Assembly: GCF_900107255.1 (NCBI RefSeq) | Contig: NZ_FNPH01000003.1 | Span: 124,001 to 188,000 of the forward strand | DNA: 64,000 nucleotides | Origin: Micromonospora pattaloongensis | GTDB taxonomy: Bacteria; Actinomycetota; Actinomycetes; Mycobacteriales; Micromonosporaceae | Direction of reading: 5' to 3' | In this document: piece by piece, positions 25,561-34,242 of the stretch | How positions within the stretch are numbered: the stretch's first letter is position 1 | Layout: every line of letters starts with the position of its first letter | Notes under the pieces: generated by a model | The model's input: only the letters and a program-made list of their open reading frames with translations | What the model was told of the DNA's origin: nothing | The model's database searches: none | Made by a program: the position numbers and the translations under genes

Positions 25561-28500
25561 CTACGCGCCGGTGGTGAAGGTCCAGCTCGTCGGCAGGATC
25601 GGGTTGCCGGCGGTGTCCCTGATCGTCTCGGTCATGACGACCCGGTACTGCGTCCGCGCCCCGAGGGTCGCGGTCGGGTCCAGCGTGACCGTGCGGGTGC
25701 TGGCGTCGTACCGGACCGCCGCCGTGATGAAGGCGCCGTCCGAGACCCGCTGCAGGCGCACCGAGGTGCCGGTGACGCCGGTGACGTTCTCGCTGAACAC
25801 CGCGGTGATGTTGACGACCCGCGACACGTTGGTCGCCCCGACCGCCGGGGTGCGGCTGGTCAGCGTCGGCTCCGGACCGGTGAGGAAGCTCCAGCTCACC
25901 GGGGCCAACGCGTTGCGCGCCGGCGTCGCCAGATCCGTGATGCCGTTGCTCAGGCTGACCGTGTAGTTCGTGTCGGCCTTGAGGTTGGCGGTCGGATTCA
26001 GGGTGGCGACACGGCTGCCGGCGTTGTAGGTGACCGCCGCCGGCACGAGCGCGCCGGTCGCGGTCTCCCGCAGCTGGAACGTCGTCCCGGTCACCGCCTG
26101 CACACCCTCGCTGAAGGTGGCGGTGATGTTCGCGCCGACCGCGACCCGGACGCCGTTGTTCGCGGGGGACGTCGCCGTGACCGTCGGGGCCACGACGTCG
26201 GCCTGCGGGACCACCGGGTTGGAGAACGCGGAGTACGGGCTGACGCCGATGGCGTTCACCGCCGCGACCTGGATCCGGTACCGGACGGTGTCGGTCAGGC
26301 CGGTGACGACCGCGCTGGTGGCGTCGGCCGGCGCCGTGCGGATCGCGCCGACCTGCTCGTCGGCGTCGTTGACGACCCGGATGCGGTAACCGGTGATGGC
26401 CGCGGCGCCCGCCTCGGCCGGCGCGGTCCAGGTCACCGTCGCCGAGCGCGGACCCGGCGTGGCGGTGCCAATCGTGGGCGCGTCGGGCGCCCGCAGCGGG
26501 ACCACCTGGTCGGCGAAGCGCAGCGCCTCGATGTTCCGCAGGGTGTCGGTGCCGTCGCCGCCCGGCGCGCCCGCGTCGGCGCCCGGCACGTTGCGGACGT
26601 GCGCCACGGTCACCGAGTCGCCGTTGAACGTGATGTCGTAGTCGGCACGCACGCCCGCGAAGACCGCGGTGTCGACGTCGCCCGGGTTCGGGTTGGACAG
26701 GATCTCCCGGACGATGACGATGTTGCCCGGGTTGATCCGGCCGGCGAACACGTCCGCCGCGATCTCGGTCAGGCTGTTGACGCTGCGGATCTCGGTGGCC
26801 GGGTCGGCCGGGTTGGTCCGGACGCTGAGCCGCACGTTGAGCCAGCGGTCACCGTCGATGATGTCGTTGGCGCCGCGACCGTGGATCACGTCGCTGCCGG
26901 CGCCACCGATGATGATGTTGCCCTCGCCCCACGACTGCGTGCCCGGCGGCAGCAGGGCGGCGAGCCCGGCGATCCGGGCGATGCCCGCGGCGTTGAGCAC
27001 GTTGCGGCCGGGGCCACCGTTGAGCTCGGTGTCCGGGTCCGACGGGATCACGTCGTCGCCCTTGAGGATGTCGTCCTTGGCGCCGCCGGAGAGCCCCTCG
27101 ACCAGCAGGTACCGGTCGGCGAGCTGGATGGGTCCGGCCCCGATCGCGATGGTGAGGTCGGAGTCGGCCGCCTGCGGGTCGCGGGCGTGGGTCGACCAGT
27201 CGAACCCGAACGCGCCGTGGTTCCGCTCGATGCCGGGACCGGCGACCATGATGTCGTCACCGCCCTCGGCGTCGTAGTCGTCCTCGCCGCTGTCCCCGAT
27301 CATCACGTCGTGGCCGGGGTCGTTCAGGTCGTCGAAGAAGACCGCGCCGCTGTCGCCCTGGAGCAGGTCGTTGGCGTTGCCGCCCTCCAGCCAGTCGTCG
27401 CCGCCACCGCCCCAGACGGTGTCCGGGCCGTCGCCGGCGATGGCGAAGTCGTCGCCCTCGCCGGAGAAGGTCTCGTTGCCGTTGAGGCCGCCGTTGGTGA
27501 AGTCCTTGCCGTTGCCACCCATGAGGATGTCGAGGCCGGGACCGCCGTCGATGGCGTCGTTGCCGTCGCCGCCCTTGTGGAAGTCGTCGCCGGCGATGTC
27601 GGTGATGATGTCGTCGCCGTCGCCGCCGAGCGCGCTGTCCGCACCGTCGTTGCCCTCGATGCGGTCGTTGCCCTCGTTGCCCCAGAAGGTGTCGTTGTCG
27701 ATGCCGCCCCACATCCGGTCGTTGCCGGAGGTGCCGTTGAAGGTGCTCTGGGCGTTCAAGCCCGGCGGGTCGACGCTGTTGTTCTGGCGGTAGCGGATCG
27801 TGCCGTCCGGCATCCGGATCAGCAGCTTCGTCTCGTCGCACTCCGAGGCCGGGTCGTTCGGGATGGCGCCCGAGGTGCCGAGGTTGGCGAGCTCGAACTC
27901 GCAGTCCGCGGTGGCGAACACGTCGGCCTTCAGCGCGGCGGCGTCGGTGTTGCGCATGACCAGCTCGGCGAAGGAGTTGCCGTCGAGCTGTGACTGCAGG
28001 TTCAGGCCGGCGGTGCGGGACAGGTAGTAGAGCCGGTCGCCGTCCTGCAGGTCCGTCAGCTGCCGCTCGAAGACGTAGTTGAAGGTCGAGCCGAGCAGGC
28101 CGCCGAAGAAGACCGTCGACTCGGCGAGGCCGCCGACCCAGAGGTCGACGTCATCGAGCCCCGTCCGCGACGCCCCGGCCCCGGTGTTCTCCCAGGGGCC
28201 GATGCTGTGCACGAACTCGTACGCGTCCTCCGGCGTGCCCGGGTTGAGCGCCGGGTCGTTCTCGTAGATGAGCCGCGCCGCCTCGCGCTTGGCCTGGGCC
28301 GTCGCGGCGTTCCTGATCGTCGGGTGCTGGCCGTACGCGGCCATGAAGTTGATGATCGACTCGGGGTGCTTGATGCTCAGGCCGAAGTCGATCCAGCTGC
28401 TGTACGGCTGCAGCCCGCTGTCGTTCGTCGCCCGGTGCACCTGCTTGCGGAAGTTGTTCAGCGACGGCACACCGGTCTCACGGGCCCGGGTGATGTTCAG

Positions 28501-30567
28501 CGTCGCCAGGTCCAGCGGCAGGCCGAGCAGGTTGTTGCGCAGCGCCTCGGTGACGAACTCGTCGAGCTCGTTGCCGATCTGGTCGGTCATGCCCATCGCG
28601 ATGCTGCCGGCCGCGGCCTCGGGGCTGAGCCGGCCACCCTCACCGTCGTCGTAGTAGGACGGCGGGTTGAGGAACGCGTCCAGCAGCGCGATGTCGTTGC
28701 GCGACCCGTCGTTGTTCGTCCGGGCGACGGTGTCGGTCAGCATCGAGTGGCCGAACCGGTAGACCGCGTGCGCGAACTCGGCCCGGATCTGCGGGTTGAT
28801 GCCGGTGTCGGACTGGGTGAACGGGTTGAACGCGTTGATCCCCGGCTGGACCTTCCGGGCGAACTCCTCGAACACGATGTGCTGGTATTCCATCTCGGCG
28901 ACGAACCGCGCCGCCTGGAACAGCCGCTCGCCGTTCCAGCCGCCCGCGCCGGTCTCCGACCGCCACTCGTCCACGTCGATGTTCTGGCTGAGGATCAGCT
29001 GCGTGATGTCGCCGATCAGCCGGTTGTGCTCGGCGTGGAACACCTGGTGGATCGCGGTCAGGCCGATGTTCTCGTTGACCCGGCCGTCACCGGCGAGGAA
29101 GTGCGCGTCGAGCATCTCGTCGTCGTACGTGCCGGCCGGCTGGCGGCCGGTCGCCGGCGTGATCGCGGTGTCGGCGTCGGGGGTCAGGTTCGACGCCGGC
29201 TTCGCGTGGTGCGCGATGTCGTCGAGGAAGGCGATGTTGACCCGCATCGCGTTCGCCGGGACGGCGACCGGGGCGGCGGGGTTGCCCTCGACGAGACCGG
29301 AGGCGGTCACGATCTGCGGGTTGCCGTTCGGCCCGCGCAGGAACCGGCCGTACTCGTCGGCGGCGACCATCGGGACGTTGAGGATGTCGGTGTCCGCGAG
29401 CTGGATGCCCAGGAACGTACGGGCCTGCCACTTCACCCGCGCCCACGTCGGCATGCCGCCCTGCTCGCCCTCCAGCATCTTGCCGGTGGCGACGGTGCGA
29501 CCGTCGGCGTTGCGGGTGTACTCCCGCAGGAAGACCTGGTGCGAGGAGTGCGAGGTGTAGGTCTGGCTCAGGTCGACCCACGCCGAGTCGAGGTTGCTCG
29601 CGTCCTGGACGTCGTCGGCGCTCTCGTCGGCCGGCGTCGCCGGGTTGTCGCCGAGCACGCCGTCCGGGCCGGGCTGGTTCTTCGCCCGGGTGAGCACCAT
29701 GAACCGCAGGTGCGGCGGCAGGTCGTCGGCGGTGCCGAGGACGCGGTCACGGCCGGGGATCAGCGGGTCGTCGGCCTTCAGCGGGACGAACACCGTGCCG
29801 CCGCCCTTGGCGGTCAGGTCGATGCCGTGGTCGAAGAACTGGCCGAAGAGCGTGAACCACGAGTTGAACGGCGGGGAGAGCCCGAAGTCCGTGGTGATGT
29901 TCGGGATGAACAACGTCTCGCCGGCCGGGGTGCAGCCCGCGGGCGAGCCGGGGGTGCCGCCGGTGGGCTGCGTCGTGCAGGGCACGGCGCTCGGGGTGTT
30001 GTTGTGGGTGCGCGGCGGCTTTCCGGCGGCGGCGACCGCGGCGGGGTTGGCCGCCGTCTGATCGACGATCAGGTTGCTGATCACGCGCGGCTGCGAGTCG
30101 ACGACGTTGCCCTTCTTCTGCTTGTACGTCGTCGCGGTGAGCTCGGGGTTGTTGGGGTTGACGGAGCCCATGCCGGGGATGATCGCGCTCTCGGCGTCCC
30201 GGAAGGACGGCGCCGCGTGCCGCGGGAAGACCTCGTACGTGGTGCCGAACCCGCTCTGCCCCGGCTGGCCGTTGTTGTACGTGCCGTCCACGGTCCGCAG
30301 CCCGTACGGCAGCAGCGCGCTCGCGACCTGGTTTGCCCCGGGGCCGAACAGCGGCTGACCCGGTACGGGCTCACCGTTGGGGCCCTCCCGGGTGGCGTGC
30401 GCTTCCGCGATCTTGATCTGCTTGAGGATGAACCGGATGTCGCCGGCATTGAGGGTGAACCCCTGCCCCGCCGGCGCGGCGCTGGCGGAACCCGGGAGGG
30501 CGGACTGTAGTCCCAACCCCAGGGTCACGGCCATCGCCGCGGCCAATACCTTTCGATGCCTGCCCAC
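25561..30567 (-). CDS. secreted haem peroxidase with RTX, fibronectin III and Ig-like domains
   Basis: 1668-residue exported protein. The GTG at 30567 is chosen for AAGGGA upstream and the signal peptide that follows (GRHRKVLAAAMAVTLGLGLQ..., cleavage near SASA). The first ~950 residues are an animal-type haem peroxidase: distal His in FGQFFDHGIDLT, GDGRVNENIGLTAIHQVFHA followed by EHNRL, and proximal His in YRFGHSMLTD. Then come RTX calcium-binding repeats (GGDGDDI-type, nucleotides about 27240-27735), a fibronectin III-like domain (nucleotides about 26215-26490) and two Ig-like repeats each ending SWTF/SWSF (nucleotides 25561-26190). RTX repeats suggest Ca-dependent folding after export. 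Probably makes oxidants or modifies surface material; natural substrate unknown. Confidence 0.92.
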   Translation of the reverse strand: MGRHRKVLAAAMAVTLGLGLQSALPGSASAAPAGQGFTLNAGDIRFILKQIKIAEAHATREGPNGEPVPGQPLFGPGANQVASALLPYGLRTVDGTYNNGQPGQSGFGTTYEVFPRHAAPSFRDAESAIIPGMGSVNPNNPELTATTYKQKKGNVVDSQPRVISNLIVDQTAANPAAVAAAGKPPRTHNNTPSAVPCTTQPTGGTPGSPAGCTPAGETLFIPNITTDFGLSPPFNSWFTLFGQFFDHGIDLTAKGGGTVFVPLKADDPLIPGRDRVLGTADDLPPHLRFMVLTRAKNQPGPDGVLGDNPATPADESADDVQDASNLDSAWVDLSQTYTSHSSHQVFLREYTRNADGRTVATGKMLEGEQGGMPTWARVKWQARTFLGIQLADTDILNVPMVAADEYGRFLRGPNGNPQIVTASGLVEGNPAAPVAVPANAMRVNIAFLDDIAHHAKPASNLTPDADTAITPATGRQPAGTYDDEMLDAHFLAGDGRVNENIGLTAIHQVFHAEHNRLIGDITQLILSQNIDVDEWRSETGAGGWNGERLFQAARFVAEMEYQHIVFEEFARKVQPGINAFNPFTQSDTGINPQIRAEFAHAVYRFGHSMLTDTVARTNNDGSRNDIALLDAFLNPPSYYDDGEGGRLSPEAAAGSIAMGMTDQIGNELDEFVTEALRNNLLGLPLDLATLNITRARETGVPSLNNFRKQVHRATNDSGLQPYSSWIDFGLSIKHPESIINFMAAYGQHPTIRNAATAQAKREAARLIYENDPALNPGTPEDAYEFVHSIGPWENTGAGASRTGLDDVDLWVGGLAESTVFFGGLLGSTFNYVFERQLTDLQDGDRLYYLSRTAGLNLQSQLDGNSFAELVMRNTDAAALKADVFATADCEFELANLGTSGAIPNDPASECDETKLLIRMPDGTIRYRQNNSVDPPGLNAQSTFNGTSGNDRMWGGIDNDTFWGNEGNDRIEGNDGADSALGGDGDDIITDIAGDDFHKGGDGNDAIDGGPGLDILMGGNGKDFTNGGLNGNETFSGEGDDFAIAGDGPDTVWGGGGDDWLEGGNANDLLQGDSGAVFFDDLNDPGHDVMIGDSGEDDYDAEGGDDIMVAGPGIERNHGAFGFDWSTHARDPQAADSDLTIAIGAGPIQLADRYLLVEGLSGGAKDDILKGDDVIPSDPDTELNGGPGRNVLNAAGIARIAGLAALLPPGTQSWGEGNIIIGGAGSDVIHGRGANDIIDGDRWLNVRLSVRTNPADPATEIRSVNSLTEIAADVFAGRINPGNIVIVREILSNPNPGDVDTAVFAGVRADYDITFNGDSVTVAHVRNVPGADAGAPGGDGTDTLRNIEALRFADQVVPLRAPDAPTIGTATPGPRSATVTWTAPAEAGAAAITGYRIRVVNDADEQVGAIRTAPADATSAVVTGLTDTVRYRIQVAAVNAIGVSPYSAFSNPVVPQADVVAPTVTATSPANNGVRVAVGANITATFSEGVQAVTGTTFQLRETATGALVPAAVTYNAGSRVATLNPTANLKADTNYTVSLSNGITDLATPARNALAPVSWSFLTGPEPTLTSRTPAVGATNVSRVVNITAVFSENVTGVTGTSVRLQRVSDGAFITAAVRYDASTRTVTLDPTATLGARTQYRVVMTETIRDTAGNPILPTSWTFTTGA
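27240..27735 (-). repeat. RTX glycine/aspartate-rich repeats within peroxidase
   Basis: About 15 imperfect nonapeptide units of the GG-x-G-x-D type (for example GGDGDDI, GNEGND, GGDGNDAI, GGGGDDWLEGG) are coded here in the minus strand. They should bind calcium in a beta-roll. A further set of looser units continues to about 26860. The DNA itself is repetitive enough to confuse assembly. Confidence 0.85.
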
Positions 30568-31328
30568 AACTTTTCCCTTCAGTGGCGCTTGCCGGATTTC
30601 TGTTCCCGCACGCAAAGCAGACGGAAATGAGGGCGCGTTGCACCATGCCCTCCACCCGGGATTCGTCATTCCCGTGAAAAGGGCATGATTGAGGTACGCG
30701 ACCTCACGCTCTAGGAAGATTGGTTTCGGTTGTCACCAAAACCGGACAAGAGCCTCCTTTGTCCACCGGCCCACTAGTGCCTTTAACGTTCCCTTATCGC
30801 TATGTACGCAGAACGATAGGACCGGGGATCAGTCCAGCTAAGAGACGTTCGGCTGACCTTCGATAGCGGACCGGTGCACCGTGGACGGTGACTGTTGGAC
30901 AGTCGTAATCGATATGGCGGAGGAGGTTGATGATCGGCCGTACGGGTCGCGCACTCCGCCTTTCGGGTGCCGCTTTCCTGTCGGATGGGTGACTCTTATC
31001 TGGTCAGCTTTCATCCCGTCGCGCTCGGCATTTACACCGTCGCCACCGGTGATCAACTACGGAGAGGAATTGTCGGTTCCGGCCCATGATCGCCCGGAAG
31101 ATCACCACAATGTCCGGCTCTGGTGCCAGCAACCGGACATCCCACTCCCCCCGCGCCGCGCCATCACCCGCGTACGCGCATCCCGACACGCACCGTGATC
31201 GACGTCGGCCGCGGGAGCAGGTGTCGTCATCACGACAACGGATCGGCAGATGCACCCCCGCGCCCCCGCACGGGTCCATAGCGTGGACAGCGGGGCAGGT
31301 GTCGGCACCCGCAGCTGAGGGAGGGGAC
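30568..31328. promoter_or_regulatory. long intergenic region between divergent genes
   Basis: 761 bases between the peroxidase start and the deazaflavin-type enzyme. 30690-30830 is less GC-rich and most likely holds the peroxidase promoter on the minus strand. Open frames here lack good start sites or codon bias and overlap on both strands. I see no RNA motif, repeat or pseudogene that I can support. Confidence 0.35.
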
Positions 31329-31682
31329 GTGGCCAACGACGTCAGGGACGCGCTGGGGAACGCCAGGGAAATCGAGATCACCGTGACCGGGCGGACGTCG
31401 GGGCGGGAGTCCTCGCGCCCGGTCTGGTTCGTGCAGGACGACGACCGGCTCTATCTGGTGCCGGTGACCGGCTCGGACAGCGACTGGTTCAAGAACGTCC
31501 GCAAGACGCCGACGATCCGGATCGCGGCGAACGGCGCCGCGGTCCGGGCGAGCGCCATCCCGATCACCGACGCCGCCCGGGTCGAGGGCATCGTCGGACG
31601 GTTCCGCGACAAGTACGGCGCCGACCAGGTCCAGGCGCACTACACGAAGCGCGACGTGGCGGTCGAAGTCCCCCTCCGCTGA
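31329..31682 (+). CDS. deazaflavin (F420)-dependent nitroreductase-family protein
   Basis: 117 residues of the DUF385-like deazaflavin-dependent nitroreductase/quinone reductase class: the run EITVTGRTSGRESSRPVWFV is characteristic, followed by the cofactor-binding DRLYLVPVTGSDSDWFKNV and KTPTIRIAANG. The GTG at 31329 has GAGGGAGGGG immediately upstream; longer frames from 31086 are not supported. It lacks a signal peptide. The substrate is unknown, as for most of this family. A hairpin terminator follows 31 bases after the stop. Confidence 0.85.
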   Translation: MANDVRDALGNAREIEITVTGRTSGRESSRPVWFVQDDDRLYLVPVTGSDSDWFKNVRKTPTIRIAANGAAVRASAIPITDAARVEGIVGRFRDKYGADQVQAHYTKRDVAVEVPLR

Positions 31683-31713
31683 CTTCGCCCCACTGTGCAT
31701 GCCCCCCGTTACG

Positions 31714-31738
31714 GGCTCGCCATCTGCGATGGCGAGCC
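31714..31738 (+). terminator. hairpin after deazaflavin enzyme
   Basis: GGCTCGCCATC and GATGGCGAGCC form a perfect 11-bp stem with a TGC loop, 31 bases past the stop. It fits a rho-independent-like actinomycete terminator without T-tract. Confidence 0.65.
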
Positions 31739-31862
31739 TCGATCGTTGGCGGCTGGGTTGCAGTCTCGTCGGCGTGTCGAGCCGCCCGTCCGTCGACGAT
31801 CATGAGTCAACCCCGTCCGGTCGGAGCAGGCTCTCCCGCGTTGCGGGCGGGTTTGCGCGCAA

Positions 31863-31926
31863 CTCACCCCCGCGGGTGAGCAAGGACGAGACGCGCTCAC
31901 GATCTCCCGTCACCCCGGCAGGGTGA
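31863..31926 (+). promoter_or_regulatory. two similar hairpins in leader of M23 peptidase gene
   Basis: CTCACCC-CCGC-GGGTGAG (31863-31880) and TCACCC-CGGCA-GGGTGA (31910-31926) are two small perfect hairpins with the same arm sequence, about 30 bases apart, 67 bases upstream of the peptidase ATG. The second is flanked by CCCG and CGGG that could extend it. They may be operator half-sites or part of a structured leader. The rest of 31739-31992 holds no gene that I can support. I do not match it to a known riboswitch. Confidence 0.4.
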
Positions 31927-31992
31927 GAGGCGACGGGCCCGCCTTTCCTGATCAGGACACGACTCACGTTCCTCGATGCTGGAAGGCTTTTT

Positions 31993-32931
31993 ATGGGACA
32001 TCTGCACGTACGCCGACATGCCTGCGCGGCCGGTGTGGCGCTGCTGGCGACGGTCGCGGCGCCGGCCGAGCCGGCCGCGGCGGCGACGGTGGTCGTCGAC
32101 AACAGCACCGCCGGCCGGTTCAGCGCCAGCACCAACTGGGGCACCTCGACGTGGAACGGCCAGCGTTACGGCGCGGACTACCGGTTCGCGACCCCGTACA
32201 CCGCGCGCAGCGACGCGGCCTGGTACAAGATCAATATCCCGGGTACGGGCAGATACACGGTCGACGTCTGGTACCCCGCCGACCGCGGCTACAACAACAG
32301 GACGCCGTACCTGGTGGCGACGACCAGCGGCACCCAGACCGTGCACGTCGACCAGCGCGCCACCGGCGGCCGGTGGGTGTCGCTCGGCACGTTCACGCTC
32401 GCCGGCGGCGACTACAACGCGGTCGGGGTCAGCCGGTGGACCACCGGCACGGGCGAGATCGTGGCCGACGCGGTGCGGGTCCGGACGGCGTCGGCGACGC
32501 CGGGCGTCTCGCTGCCGGTGCCGCGCAGCGCGCTGCCGCGCTCCGAGTACGACGACCCGCACTGGTCGCCCCCGCCGGCCATCGACCTGCCGGTGCCGAA
32601 CGGCAGCCCGGCGTACGCGGTGCGGGCCGGCCGGGTCAGCCGGGTCAACGACGGCAGCTGCGGCAGAGGGATCATCCTGACCGGCGCCGACGGGGCTTCC
32701 TACATCTACTGCCACCTGCTCAGCTGGTCGGTGGCGAACGGGAGCACGGTGCGGGCGGGTCAGCAGATCGGCCGCACCGACAACACCGGCAACTCGACCG
32801 GGCCACACCTGCACTTCAGCATCCGCACCGGCAGCACGTGGCGCTGTCCGCAGCGCTTCCTGCTGGCGGTCTACGACGGACGTACGCCACCGGCGGCGCG
32901 GAGCCTGCCGACCAGCGGCTGCGCCGGGTAG
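31993..32931 (+). CDS. secreted M23-family peptidase with N-terminal golvesin-like domain
   Basis: 312 residues with a signal peptide (about 1-31, ending EPAAAA). Residues about 33-160 resemble the golvesin C-terminal-like beta domain (WYKINIPGTGRYTVDVWYPA, NNRTPYLV), probably for polymer binding. Residues about 170-310 are a LytM/M23 zinc endopeptidase: His190 and Asp198 in DDPHWSPPPAID (wider spacing than the usual H-x3-D), YCHL, and GPHLHF. Expected to cut peptidoglycan cross-bridges outside the cell. ATG at 31993 with GGAAGG upstream. It converges on the esterase gene and shares a strong terminator with it. Confidence 0.88.
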   Translation: MGHLHVRRHACAAGVALLATVAAPAEPAAAATVVVDNSTAGRFSASTNWGTSTWNGQRYGADYRFATPYTARSDAAWYKINIPGTGRYTVDVWYPADRGYNNRTPYLVATTSGTQTVHVDQRATGGRWVSLGTFTLAGGDYNAVGVSRWTTGTGEIVADAVRVRTASATPGVSLPVPRSALPRSEYDDPHWSPPPAIDLPVPNGSPAYAVRAGRVSRVNDGSCGRGIILTGADGASYIYCHLLSWSVANGSTVRAGQQIGRTDNTGNSTGPHLHFSIRTGSTWRCPQRFLLAVYDGRTPPAARSLPTSGCAG

Positions 32932-32940
32932 CCGGACACG

Positions 32941-32978
32941 CGGCAGCCGCGGGAGCCCCTCGGCTCCCGCGGCTGCCG
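32941..32978. terminator. strong bidirectional terminator
   Basis: A perfect 17-bp stem (32941-32957 with 32962-32978) and a CCTC loop lie between the convergent M23 peptidase and esterase genes. Arm begins CGGCAGCCGCGGG. Confidence 0.8.
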
Positions 32979-32980
32979 CT

Positions 32981-33091
32981 CGTCAGCCCCGGCCGACGCC
33001 GGCCCGCGCGCGCAGCGCGTCAGCCCCGGCCCACGCCGGCCCGCACGTGCAGCGCGTCAGCCCCGGCCCACGCCGGCCCGCACGTGCAGCG
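32981..33091. repeat. three tandem copies of a 37-bp unit
   Basis: Units start at 32981, 33018 and 33055. The second and third are identical; the first differs at three positions. The unit starts CGTCAGCCCCGGCC and contains the stop (TCA on the plus strand) and last codons of the minus-strand esterase, so its 3' end was duplicated twice downstream. Copies abut with no spacer, so this is not a CRISPR array. Confidence 0.9.
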
Positions 33092-34055
33092 CGTCCAGCA
33101 GCATCGGTAGCGCCCGGTGCAGCTCCCGCTGCCAGTACGGCCAGCTGTGCGTGCCGGGCCCGTAGAAGTTCGTCGTCACGTCCACGCCCAGCTGTTCGAG
33201 CCGGTCGGCGAACGCGACGTTCTCCCGGTGGATCAGCGCCTCGAGCCCGTCGGTGCGTCCCGGCGGATCGAACGGGCCGCCCGCGGTGCCGTCGCCGGTG
33301 GCGAGGAAGAGCTTCGTGTGGCGCAGCCGCTTCGCCAGGTCGTACGGGTCGTGCGCGGCCCAGATCGCCCGCTGCGCGACCGGGTCGCCCCAGAGCGCGT
33401 ACGGGTCCTGTCCGGTGCGGCCGAAGAACGGCAGCCAGAACTGCGCGTCGGCCGATGGGTGCACGACGCCGCTGAACGAGGCGGCGGCCCGGAACATCCC
33501 CGGATTGCGGGCGGCGTACGACATCGCGCCGAACCCGCCCATCGACAGGCCGGCGATCGCCCGCTTCGGGCCGGCGCCGTACCCGTGTTCCAGGATCTTC
33601 CGCAGCTCCCGCAGGTGGAAGGTCTCCCAGCCCGGCGTGCCGCCGGCGCCGAAGTTCCACCAGTCGCTGTACCAGCCGGCGGCGCCGGCCTCCGGCATCA
33701 CCACGAGCACGTCGCGCAGCTCGGGGATGCTGGCGACGTCGGTGGAGCGGGTCCAGCTGAGGTACGAGTCGCAGCAGCCGTGCAGCAGGTAGAGCACCGG
33801 CCAGCGGTCGCGCCGGTCGCGTTCGGCCCAGCCGTCGGGGGTCAGCAGCCGCACCGTGGCGGTGCCGCCGAGCGCGGGTGACTGAATGGTCAGGTCGACC
33901 AGGCGCGGGCCGATCGTTTCCTCGGCGATCACGGACGCGCCGGCGGCGGCCCGGTCGGACGGGGCGGCGGCGGCCGGGGGGCTCGCCGGTCCGGCGACGA
34001 GCGCCAGCCCGGTCAGCGCCGCGACCATGCGGCTGGTGGTGGAACCTCTGGGCAC
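33057..34055 (-). CDS. secreted alpha/beta-hydrolase esterase (antigen 85/esterase D-like)
   Basis: 332-residue exported hydrolase. The GTG at 34055 has GGGAGGAG eight bases upstream and starts a signal peptide ending near PPAAAA. The fold shows VLYLLHGCCDSYLSW (oxyanion region), the nucleophile elbow GLSMGG, and the terminal His in GPGTHSWPYW. The Asp/Glu of the triad is probably within the GDGTAGGPFD region. Similar proteins act as acyl esterases or mycolyl-type transferases. The stop lies inside the third copy of a 37-bp tandem repeat. Monocistronic by position; the gene upstream is preceded by its own terminator. Confidence 0.9.
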   Translation of the reverse strand: MPRGSTTSRMVAALTGLALVAGPASPPAAAAPSDRAAAGASVIAEETIGPRLVDLTIQSPALGGTATVRLLTPDGWAERDRRDRWPVLYLLHGCCDSYLSWTRSTDVASIPELRDVLVVMPEAGAAGWYSDWWNFGAGGTPGWETFHLRELRKILEHGYGAGPKRAIAGLSMGGFGAMSYAARNPGMFRAAASFSGVVHPSADAQFWLPFFGRTGQDPYALWGDPVAQRAIWAAHDPYDLAKRLRHTKLFLATGDGTAGGPFDPPGRTDGLEALIHRENVAFADRLEQLGVDVTTNFYGPGTHSWPYWQRELHRALPMLLDALHVRAGVGRG

Positions 34056-34184
34056 GCTCGCTCCTCCCGTTCACGCTCCCGCCTCGGGGAGCCACATCGG
34101 TCGATGCCGGCCTTGGAACGTTTTCAGCGGAAACCGGGCGCGGTCAAGGAAATGGCCGGGTTCGGCCAAATCACGCACCAAAAG

Positions 34185-34227
34185 CGCGGCAGCCGCGAAG
34201 GGCCCTCTCTCCCCCGCGGCTGCCGCG
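34185..34227 (-). terminator. hairpin after carboxypeptidase gene
   Basis: CGCGGCAGCCGCG and CGCGGCTGCCGCG form a perfect 13-bp stem with a 17-base loop, 15 bases past the stop of the M14 carboxypeptidase gene (minus strand). The esterase promoter must lie between this and 34056. Confidence 0.65.
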
Positions 34228-34242
34228 AATCCGTGTGGCCGG

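Noticed and set aside
31740-31992. c-di-AMP (ydaO-type) riboswitch upstream of the M23 peptidase
   Set aside because: The conserved elements that I know for actinobacterial ydaO leaders are not present, only two small hairpins.
32981-33091. CRISPR array
   Set aside because: The three 37-bp units abut directly with no spacers, and one unit holds the end of a coding gene.
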